Source of the DNA: Microbacterium rhizosphaerae | Lineage (GTDB): Bacteria > Actinomycetota > Actinomycetes > Actinomycetales > Microbacteriaceae | Direction of reading: 5' to 3' | DNA: 64,000 nucleotides | Assembly: GCF_034120055.1 (NCBI RefSeq) | Contig: NZ_CP139368.1 | Span: 1,736,001-1,800,000 of the forward strand | Shown here: positions 14,921-21,973 of the stretch, one piece after another | Layout of the letters: every line of letters begins with the position of its first letter | How positions within the stretch are numbered: position 1 is the stretch's first letter | Made by a program: the position numbers and the translations under genes | Notes under the pieces: generated by a model | What the model was told of the DNA's origin: nothing | Database searches by the model: none | The model's input: the letters and a program-made list of their open reading frames with translations, nothing else

Positions 14921-15663
14921 TGCCGAAGCAGATCATCAATCTCATCGGCATCCTGGTCTCGGTCGCCGTGCTAGCCCTTGGCATCTTCCTCGTCGCGATG
15001 CCGCTGGTCACCCAGGCGCTCGGAGTCAATGCCCAGGCGGACCAGGTTTCGCACACCAACGTGCTGTATCAGGCACAGGTGGATGCGCTGAATAAGGCGA
15101 AACAGAACAAGTCCGCGACGGATGCCGCGGTGGCGACGCTCCGAGTGCAGATCCCGGCCGCGCCGCAGCTCGATGATGTGTTCGACGTGGTGGCGCGTGC
15201 CTCGGAATCGTCCGGAGCCACGATCGCGACCATCACCGCAGGTACCCAGACCGCCTTCGTCGTGCGCACAGGCCCAACGACCCTGAGCGAAGAGAAGGCG
15301 ACCTCGAATCCCACTCCTGCGCCGAGTGCGACCGCGAGTGGAACGGTCGGCGATGCGCAGCAGGCGAAGGACCAGTCGAACGCGCAGACAGCACAGACGA
15401 ATGCGGCAACAGGTGCGACCTCGGCCGCTGGCGGCCAGACTGCGACCGGCCAGACACGGACGCAGATCGATTTCGCGATCACGATCAAAGCCACGGACAT
15501 GAACCAGGTCACCGCGTTCCTTGACGGACTGCGCGCCGGTCCGCGTCTGCTGAGCAACATCACCTCGACGGTGACGCAGAATGGCACCGGCATTCAGGCG
15601 AACGTCACGGCGCTGACCTTCGTCGACGGTGTGACAGCGCCGACCACGAAGGGAGCGAAGTGA
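14920..15663 (+). CDS. pilO: Type IV pilus assembly protein PilO-like
   Basis: A 247-residue protein with one N-terminal membrane helix (INLIGILVSVAVLALGIFLVAMPLV), a coiled segment (VLYQAQVDALNKAKQNKSATDAAVATLRVQIP) and an extracytoplasmic domain. The PQLDDVFDVVARASESSGATI block is typical of PilO-like proteins. An Ala/Thr/Gln-rich linker of about 60 residues (near residues 135-175) is inserted before the last part of the domain. I use the ATG at 14920 overlapping the pilN stop; a GTG one codon earlier is equally possible. PilO aligns the motor with the growing pilus. Confidence 0.85.
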   Translation: MPKQIINLIGILVSVAVLALGIFLVAMPLVTQALGVNAQADQVSHTNVLYQAQVDALNKAKQNKSATDAAVATLRVQIPAAPQLDDVFDVVARASESSGATIATITAGTQTAFVVRTGPTTLSEEKATSNPTPAPSATASGTVGDAQQAKDQSNAQTAQTNAATGATSAAGGQTATGQTRTQIDFAITIKATDMNQVTAFLDGLRAGPRLLSNITSTVTQNGTGIQANVTALTFVDGVTAPTTKGAK

Positions 15664-16796
15664 TCGACTCCGAACTCAATCGGCTCCTCGCCGCCGCCGG
15701 GCGTCGTCGAGCTTCTGACGTCCACCTGACGGCTGACCGGCCACCCCTTATGCGCGTCGACGGCGACCTCATGCCGATCCCGGGGTTCGAAGCAGCGCTC
15801 ACTCTGGAGTGGCTGGCACAGGCAATCTTCTCCGTCATGAGCGAAACGCAGCGCGCCTCACTCGATCGTCACGGTGAAGTCGACCTCGCCTACAACGCGC
15901 CCGGTCTCGCTCGCTTCCGCGTGAACGCGTATCGGCAAGAGGGCTCGCTCGCGGCTGCCCTGCGATTCATCCCCGAGCGCGTCTACACGCTCGAAGAACT
16001 CGGCGCGCCGGAGATCTGCCGAGACCTCGCACTGAAGCCCCGAGGGCTCGTGCTGCTCACCGGCCCGACCGGTTCGGGCAAATCCACGACCCTCACCTCG
16101 ATGGTCGACATCATCAACCACACGCGGCCGGCGCACATCATCACGATCGAGGACCCGATCGAGTTCCACCACGAGAGTGCGATGTCGCTCATCCACCAGC
16201 GAGAGATCGGGGTCGACACGGCATCGTTCTCCGAGGCGTTGCGGCGGGTGCTCCGCCAGGACCCGGATGTGATCCTCATCGGCGAGCTGCGTGATCCCGA
16301 GTCGATCTCCGCAGCCCTCTCCGCCGCAGAGACGGGTCACCTCGTGCTGTCGACACTGCACACGCAGGGCGCGGCGAAGTCGATCAACCGTATCGTCGAC
16401 GTCTTTCCGCATGACCAGCAGGCCCAGATCCGCACGCAGCTCGGCGACACGCTGCAGGGTGTCGTCAGCCAGACCCTGTTGCCGCTCTCACAGAGTGAGG
16501 GCCGCACGATCGCCACCGAGGTTCTCGTCAATACGCCGGCCGTCGCGAACCTCATTCGCGAGGGGCACGTCGCCCAACTGGTGACGGCGATGCAGGCCGG
16601 GTCGGAACTCGGTATGCATACGCTCGACCAAGATTTGAAACGTCTCGTGCAGGACGGTGAGATCGCGGTGCAGGTGGCCCGTGCCTTCGCCGCCGACCCC
16701 AAGACGCTCGACGGTGTGCACATTCGTCCGCAGGAAGTCGACGTGGAAGCGTGGGCCGAGCACGGCGAACGCCAAGTGCCCGTGTGGGGGGTCTGA
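15660..16796 (+). CDS. pilT: Type IV pilus retraction ATPase PilT
   Basis: A 378-residue AAA+ motor of the GspE/PilT superfamily with a GTG start at 15660 overlapping the pilO stop. It has the short PilT-type N-domain (SDVHLTADRPPLMRVDGDLMPI) and Walker A GPTGSGKSTT at about residues 135-144. The Asp box ITIEDPIEFHHE, Walker B (DPDVILIGELRDPESI) and His box (GHLVLSTLHTQGA) follow. The C-terminal AIRE-like region is LIREGHVAQLVTAMQAG. It drives pilus depolymerisation, giving twitching or DNA uptake. Length slightly exceeds classical PilT (about 345), mostly from a C-terminal tail. Confidence 0.93.
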   Translation: MIDSELNRLLAAAGRRRASDVHLTADRPPLMRVDGDLMPIPGFEAALTLEWLAQAIFSVMSETQRASLDRHGEVDLAYNAPGLARFRVNAYRQEGSLAAALRFIPERVYTLEELGAPEICRDLALKPRGLVLLTGPTGSGKSTTLTSMVDIINHTRPAHIITIEDPIEFHHESAMSLIHQREIGVDTASFSEALRRVLRQDPDVILIGELRDPESISAALSAAETGHLVLSTLHTQGAAKSINRIVDVFPHDQQAQIRTQLGDTLQGVVSQTLLPLSQSEGRTIATEVLVNTPAVANLIREGHVAQLVTAMQAGSELGMHTLDQDLKRLVQDGEIAVQVARAFAADPKTLDGVHIRPQEVDVEAWAEHGERQVPVWGV

Positions 16797-16797
16797 A

Positions 16798-18036
16798 ATG
16801 GCTGTGGTCCAGGAGTTCACGTATCGCGCGATCGACCAGTCGAGCGGCACGACCGTCAAAGGCACCCTCGAGGCGCCGACCGAGGCATCGGTCGTCACCA
16901 AGCTGAAGGCGCAGGGCCTCACCCCGTTGGACGTCACTCTTCTGTCCAAGACGGGGCTGCGTCGAGACCTCAACATGCCGAGTCTTAGTGGCACGGTCGG
17001 CGCGAAGTCGTTGGCGGTGTTCGCTCGGCAGATGGCGGCGCTCATCAATGCCGGCCTGCCGCTCATGCGGACGCTTACCATCCTGACCGAGCAGACACGC
17101 GATAAGAGGCTTCAACAGGCGCTGGTGACTGTTGCCGCGGACGTCGAAGGAGGGTCATCGTTTTCGGCGGCGCTCGCGCTGCACCCGAAGGTCTTCCCAC
17201 CCCTGATGGTCTCGATCGTGCGGGTCGGGGAGACGGGCGGCTTTCTCGGGCCTGCGCTCACCTCCATCGCGGAGAACTACCAGAAGGAGGCGGAGCTCCA
17301 TAACAAGGTCCGGTCGGCGGTGACGTATCCGATCATCGTGCTGAGTATCGCGATCATCGGCGTGCTGGTCATGGTCACGTGGGTCGTGCCCGTGTTCGAG
17401 AAAATGTTCAAGGGTCTCGGCTCGTCGTTGCCCTTGCCGACCCAGATCCTCGTCACCATCTCTCACAACATGTTCTGGATCTTGCCGCTCCTCATCGTCG
17501 CATCGCTCCTCTTGTGGATCTGGTACATGCGCAACCGCCACACGGATGCGTTCCGCAAGCGGTGGGATCCGATCAAGCTGAGGCTGCCGGTCTTCGGGCA
17601 GCTGACGACGAAGATGGCCGTCGCACGCTTCACCCGCAACCTCGCGATGATGCTGTCGGCGGGCGTCCCCATCATCCAGGCCCTTTCGATCGTCGGGCAG
17701 GCGTCGAACAACTGGAAGATCGAGGAGGCCGTGCGCGACATCCAGGATTCGATTCGCGCCGGCAAGTCGTTCTCCGGGCCGCTGGCGAACGCCGCCGTGT
17801 TCCCCGCAATGGTGCCGCAGATGGTCGCGGTCGGGGAGGAATCGGGCACCCTGTCGGAGATGCTCGCCAGCATCGCGGACTTCTACGAGGACGAGGTCGA
17901 GACCGCCACCGAGCAGCTTTCGTCCGCCATCGAGCCCATCCTGATCGTGCTCCTCGGCGTCGTCATCGGCTCGATGGTCATCTCGCTGTACCTGCCGATC
18001 TTCACTCTCTACGGCGACCTGGCCAAGCAGCACTGA
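16798..18036 (+). CDS. pilC: Type IV pilus inner membrane platform protein PilC
   Basis: A 412-residue GspF-family protein from ATG 16798, just after the pilT stop. The N-terminal segment (FTYRAIDQSSGTTVKGTLEAPTEASVVTKLKAQGLTPL) is the standard start of the family. Two T2SSF domains follow: FARQMAALINAGLPLMRTLTIL and later FTRNLAMMLSAGVPIIQALSIV. Each is followed by a glycine-marked segment (VGETGGFLG; VGEESGTLSEM). Three membrane helices are visible, including YPIIVLSIAIIGVLVMVTWVVPVF. PilC couples the hexameric motors PilB and PilT to the pilus base. It is the last gene of the plus-strand pilus operon. Confidence 0.93.
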   Translation: MAVVQEFTYRAIDQSSGTTVKGTLEAPTEASVVTKLKAQGLTPLDVTLLSKTGLRRDLNMPSLSGTVGAKSLAVFARQMAALINAGLPLMRTLTILTEQTRDKRLQQALVTVAADVEGGSSFSAALALHPKVFPPLMVSIVRVGETGGFLGPALTSIAENYQKEAELHNKVRSAVTYPIIVLSIAIIGVLVMVTWVVPVFEKMFKGLGSSLPLPTQILVTISHNMFWILPLLIVASLLLWIWYMRNRHTDAFRKRWDPIKLRLPVFGQLTTKMAVARFTRNLAMMLSAGVPIIQALSIVGQASNNWKIEEAVRDIQDSIRAGKSFSGPLANAAVFPAMVPQMVAVGEESGTLSEMLASIADFYEDEVETATEQLSSAIEPILIVLLGVVIGSMVISLYLPIFTLYGDLAKQH

Positions 18037-18383
18037 GGCTCGATCGTGTGCGTGGCTTCGCGCGTGCGCGAAACTGGGTCACATGCGCGCATCATTTTCG
18101 CTCGCGTAGGTGACGCTCGCGTTCGCGGTCGGCCTCGCGGGGTGGTGGCAGCGGATCCCGGCGGCTCGTCGAGGCGCGTTCGGTCGTGCCGTCGCTGCGC
18201 ATCTCGGAGCCGCTGCGTGAAGACGTCCAACACCCCGATGCTCCGGCGTCTCGGCTTCTGGGACGTATGGACTAGTCCAAAAATTCGATATCCGCTTCGC
18301 CGTGTTGACGGCTGATCATCGCGTCCGACCCGGGAAACATGCGATGTGACGGAAGAAATAGAACAAAAATACTAGACAACGGG
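18037..18383. other. Intergenic stretch after the pilus operon
   Basis: About 350 bp without a gene I can support. The left part (18046-18230) is GC-rich. It contains a short frame from GTG 18110 (reads like AFAVGLAGWWQRIPAARRGAFG) that could be a remnant or nothing. The right part (about 18265-18383) is much richer in A and T than the surroundings and probably holds the promoter of the HNH gene. No terminator hairpin with a T-tract was seen after pilC. Confidence 0.5.
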
Positions 18384-18399
18384 TCGAACGTCTGTTTGA
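18384..18399. promoter_or_regulatory. LexA (SOS) box upstream of the HNH endonuclease gene
   Basis: TCGAAC (18384-18389), four bases, then GTTTGA (18394-18399). The actinobacterial SOS box is TCGAAC-N4-GTTCGA, so 11 of 12 conserved bases match. It ends 8 bases before the start codon, where bound LexA would block transcription or initiation. Confidence 0.8.
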
Positions 18400-18407
18400 C
18401 TATAGGC

Positions 18408-19961
18408 ATGACCTCCCGTCCGACCGCAGCCATCGCGCAGGCTTTGGCCGTGCTCGAGGCGGCGTGGGCGGCGGCCCTGCCGGCATCCGGGTGCGGCGAC
18501 CTGCAGCAGGACGTCCATGCGATGACGGATGCCGGCCTCCTTGCCGTGAACGAGGCGCTCGCTGTCGTGCGACGCCAAGCGGACGCGCTGCACGTCAGGG
18601 TCGCCGCAGGTATCGCCGACCGGTCCCGGCCGGAGCTCGGAGCCGACGGACTGTCACGCAAGACCGGGCACCGCACCGCAGTCAAGCTCATCTCGGCGAC
18701 GACGGGTGGGCATGCGGGGGACGCGGCGCGGCTCATCCAGGTCGGGCAGGCGACCGAGGAGCGATCGACGTTCTCCGGCCACCGCGCCCCGTGCAAGCAC
18801 CCCCACGTTCAGCGCGCACTGCAGGCGGGCACGATCAGCATTGCGGCAGCGGCCGCGATCACGGCAATGCTCGACAAGCTCCCGCCACGCGTAACGCGTG
18901 AGAATGTGGATGCCGCCGAGGCGACGCTGGTCGAGCGGGCGCCGCTGCTGGCACTCAGCGAACTGAACCTGTTGTTGCGACGCGCCGAAGCGCACCTCGA
19001 CCCCGACGGCCTCGAACCGCGTCTCGACGATCTACGCGCCGCACGCGGCCTGCGGATCACGCAGAAGACCAACGGTGCGATCCACCTGGATGGTGACTTC
19101 GACCCCGAGACCGGCGCACCGATCGTCGCCGCGCTCGAAGGAATCGTCACGAACATCCTGCGCACCAGCCGTGGTCACAACCACCCCGTAGCCGGTGCCC
19201 CTGGCGCGGACGGTCGCGACGACCGTCACGAGATAGCTGCGGGCGAGAGTGCGGGTGACAGCACCGGAGGGGGCTCGGCCGGCGCGGGATGCAGCGGCGC
19301 CACCAGCGACGCGTCCGCCGTCGGCCCGGTGATGGAGGAGACGCGCACGCTGCCGCAGCTGCGCGCCGATGCGCTCGCCGACCTCTGCCGGCACGCCCTG
19401 GGCTGCGATGAGCCGACCCTGCCGTTGGAGACGACCACGGTGATCGTGCGGGTGCCGTTGGAAGCCTTGACCACCGGGGCAGGGGTGGCGCAGATCGACG
19501 GGATCGCCCAGCCGATCGACGCGGGCGCCGCCCGCCGGCTGGCGGCGAAGGCCGAGATCATCCCGGTGGTGCTCGGGTCCGACAGCGAGGTGCTCGACCT
19601 CGGCCGCGCTTCGCGCGCCTTCACCCGGGCTCAGCGCCGGGCGCTCGAAGAACGCGACGGTGGATGCGCCTCGTGCGGACTCCCGGGCGCGTACGCCGAA
19701 GCGCACCACCTCACGTGGTGGTCGCGAGGCGGCACCAGCGACCTCGACAACGGAATCCTGCTCTGCACCACCTGTCATCACCGTGTGCACAACGACGGGT
19801 GGGAGATCCGGATCGACCCACCACCCGGCGCCCGAGGTGATCGCCCGAATCGACGCCGCACGGGAGGAACCGTCTGGTTCATCCCGCCTGCCCACATCGA
19901 CCCCGCCCGCACGCCCCGCCTCGGCGGCCGTGCCCGATTCGACTGGCGCCTCGCCGCGTGA
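18408..19961 (+). CDS. DUF222 / HNH endonuclease family protein (13E12 repeat family)
   Basis: A 517-residue protein. Residues about 1-320 are the helical DUF222 domain (RQADALHVRVAAGIADRSR, TGHRTAVKLISATTGGHAGDAARLI, VQRALQAGTISIAAAAAITAML). A low-complexity Gly/Ala/Ser linker near residues 275-305 follows. The C-terminal HNH nuclease motif is near residues 418-460: CASCGLPG...EAHHLTWWSRGG.SDLDNGILLCTTCHHRVH. The Cys pairs bind zinc and the two His are catalytic. Such genes occur in several copies in actinobacterial genomes, and some mycobacterial members are LexA-regulated. The LexA box just upstream suggests the same here. Its biological role (mobile element or DNA damage nuclease) is not settled. 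Confidence 0.92.
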   Translation: MTSRPTAAIAQALAVLEAAWAAALPASGCGDLQQDVHAMTDAGLLAVNEALAVVRRQADALHVRVAAGIADRSRPELGADGLSRKTGHRTAVKLISATTGGHAGDAARLIQVGQATEERSTFSGHRAPCKHPHVQRALQAGTISIAAAAAITAMLDKLPPRVTRENVDAAEATLVERAPLLALSELNLLLRRAEAHLDPDGLEPRLDDLRAARGLRITQKTNGAIHLDGDFDPETGAPIVAALEGIVTNILRTSRGHNHPVAGAPGADGRDDRHEIAAGESAGDSTGGGSAGAGCSGATSDASAVGPVMEETRTLPQLRADALADLCRHALGCDEPTLPLETTTVIVRVPLEALTTGAGVAQIDGIAQPIDAGAARRLAAKAEIIPVVLGSDSEVLDLGRASRAFTRAQRRALEERDGGCASCGLPGAYAEAHHLTWWSRGGTSDLDNGILLCTTCHHRVHNDGWEIRIDPPPGARGDRPNRRRTGGTVWFIPPAHIDPARTPRLGGRARFDWRLAA

Positions 19962-20066
19962 CCGGCACTGGCACCGGTCTGCCCGTCGCCGACCTGCGCG
20001 ACGCCGATTCCATACGACACCGACGCTGCCGGCGCCGCGGCCCGACCGCCGCACGGGACAGACCCC

Positions 20067-20182
20067 GACACGCGCAGCTCATCCGGAAACGCGCAACTCA
20101 TCCCAGAACGCGCATCTCAGCCCCCAAACGCGCAACTCACCCCCGAGACGCGCAACCCACCGCGAGCCGCAGCTCACACCGA
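20067..20182. repeat. Imperfect tandem repeats, about 20-bp period
   Basis: About six consecutive units share the core ACGCGCAACTCA or a one- to three-base variant, spaced 17-20 bases apart. They are followed by C-rich tails. They fill the gap between the HNH gene and the end of the convergent pilB. The 3' units drift (AGCCGCAGCTCA). Too short and irregular for CRISPR. Confidence 0.8.
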
Positions 20183-21841
20183 GACGCGCAGCACCTCTTC
20201 GACCGTGGTGAGCCCCTGCGCCGCCTTGGCCCAGCCGTCATCCCGCAACGCGACCATGCCCTGCGCGAGCGCGAGCTCACGCATCTCGGTGCCCGTCGAG
20301 CGCGTCACGATCAGCTGCTCCAGCTCGTCGGTCAGCGGCATGACCTCGTGCAGCGCGAGCCGGCCGCGGTATCCCGTGTTCGAGCACGAGTTGCACCCCA
20401 TCGCGCGGTACAGCTCGTGCCCCTCGAGCATGTGCTCCGGCATCCCGAGGCCACGCAGCACGTCGTACGACTCGCCGAGCGGAGCCCGGCACCGCATGCA
20501 CAGCCGGCGCGCCAGCCTCTGCGCGATCACGGCCGTCAGCGCCGTTGCGACGAGGAACGGCTCGGTGCCGATCTCGGTCAGACGGGTCAGCGCCGACGGC
20601 GCGTCGTTCGTGTGCAGCGTCGACAGCACGAGGTGGCCGGTGAGCGCCGCCTCGATCGAGATGACAGCCGTCTCCTTGTCGCGGATCTCGCCGACGAGCA
20701 CCACATCCGGGTCCGACCGCAGAATCGACCGCAGCGCCGTCGCGAAGGTCAGCCCGGCGCGGTTGTTCACCTGCACCTGGTTGATGCCCGGGATGCGGTA
20801 CTCCACCGGATCCTCGACCGTGATGACGTTGATCCGCGGGTTCGACACCGTCCGCAGCGCCGTGTACAGCGTCGTCGACTTGCCCGATCCGGTCGGGCCC
20901 GTCACGAGCACCATGCCGTGCGGGCGCGTGATCGCGGTGCGGAAGAGCGACTCGTTGTGATCCGAGAACCTCAGGTCGCCCATCGACATCACCTGGCCGG
21001 AGTTGTCCAGGATGCGCATGACGATCTTCTCGCCCCACACCGTCGGCAGCGTCGCCACGCGGAGGTCGACCTGACGGCCCTCGTGCGTCACCGACAGGCG
21101 GCCGTCCTGCGGCCGCCGGCGCTCCGCGATGTCGATCGCCGACATGATCTTCAGGCGCGAGATGATGCCGTCCTGGATCGCGCGGTCCGCCCGCTGCATC
21201 TCGTGCAGTACGCCGTCGATGCGGAAGCGCACCGTGAGGTAGCGCTCGCCCGGCTCGATGTGGATGTCGCTCGCCCGGTCGTTGATCGCCTGCGTGATCA
21301 GCAGGTTCACGAACCGCACGATCGGCGCGTCGGAGTCCTGCTCGTCGAGCGTCTCGGTGAAGGTGACGGTGGATGCGCCGGCCGACTCGCCCATCTGCTC
21401 CGACAGGTCGCTTAGCTCGTCGTCGCTGCGCAGGTAGCGCTCGAACGCCTGCTGCAGCGCATCCGCCGCCGCGACGACCGGGTTGATGCTCAGATCCGTG
21501 ATGCTCGCCACGTCATCGATCGCGATGATGTCGGTCGGATCGAGCATCGCGACCTTCAGCTGGTCGCCCGACCGCTCGATCGGCAGCATCTGATACTTGC
21601 GGCACAGCGTTCCCGGCACGAGCCCGATGACGTCCGGCGGAATCGTCATCACCCCGATGTCGACGTACCGGTGCCCGGTGTTCAGCGCCACCGCCTCCGC
21701 GATCTCGGCATCCGATGCCAGCCCGTTCGACACGAGGACCCGGCTGAGATCCGGTCCGTCGCCCACCTCCGCGAGCACGGCCGACATGTCGGCGGCACGA
21801 ACCGCGCCGGTCAATACGAGCGTCTGTGCAAGTCCACGCAT
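20174..21841 (-). CDS. pilB: Type IV pilus extension ATPase PilB / GspE
   Basis: A 555-residue motor with an ATG at 21841 preceded by GGGGAA. The N-terminal GspE_N domain (RVLVSNGLASDAEIAEAVALNTGHRYVDI) distinguishes it from PilT. The core has SDIHIEPGERYLTVRFRIDGVLHEM, Walker A GPTGSGKSTT, Asp box ITVEDPVEYRIPG, Walker B DPDVVLVGEIRDKETA and His box GHLVLSTLHTND. The zinc tetracysteine is CMRC...CNSC. It powers pilus assembly through PilC. It is transcribed toward the HNH gene and away from the rest of the pilus genes, so its expression is separate. Confidence 0.94.
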   Translation of the reverse strand: MRGLAQTLVLTGAVRAADMSAVLAEVGDGPDLSRVLVSNGLASDAEIAEAVALNTGHRYVDIGVMTIPPDVIGLVPGTLCRKYQMLPIERSGDQLKVAMLDPTDIIAIDDVASITDLSINPVVAAADALQQAFERYLRSDDELSDLSEQMGESAGASTVTFTETLDEQDSDAPIVRFVNLLITQAINDRASDIHIEPGERYLTVRFRIDGVLHEMQRADRAIQDGIISRLKIMSAIDIAERRRPQDGRLSVTHEGRQVDLRVATLPTVWGEKIVMRILDNSGQVMSMGDLRFSDHNESLFRTAITRPHGMVLVTGPTGSGKSTTLYTALRTVSNPRINVITVEDPVEYRIPGINQVQVNNRAGLTFATALRSILRSDPDVVLVGEIRDKETAVISIEAALTGHLVLSTLHTNDAPSALTRLTEIGTEPFLVATALTAVIAQRLARRLCMRCRAPLGESYDVLRGLGMPEHMLEGHELYRAMGCNSCSNTGYRGRLALHEVMPLTDELEQLIVTRSTGTEMRELALAQGMVALRDDGWAKAAQGLTTVEEVLRVSV

Positions 21842-21932
21842 AAAGATTCCCCAATCCCCAGGCTTTCATCTTCGCGCATACCAGGTCCGTGGCGGGCAGA
21901 TCCGCAGCGACACCGCAGCCTGTGCACAAGAA

Positions 21933-21960
21933 ATGGCCGGGTCCCGAAGGACCCGGCCAT
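21933..21960 (-). terminator. Terminator of the glycogen phosphorylase gene
   Basis: A perfect 12-bp stem ATGGCCGGGTCC / GGACCCGGCCAT with a 4-base loop, 13 bases after the stop at 21974. On the minus strand it is followed by TTTCTTG. It also separates this gene from pilB, which is transcribed in the same direction. Confidence 0.85.
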
Positions 21961-21973
21961 GGCGAAGACGGCG

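Noticed and set aside
18046..18315. A small plus-strand gene after pilC
   Set aside because: No ribosome site, Arg/Ser/Cys-rich translation without a recognisable pattern, and an overlapping frame in another phase looks equally coding-like; left as intergenic.
20067..20182. CRISPR array
   Set aside because: Units are 17-20 bp without unique spacers, imperfect, and no cas genes are in the window.
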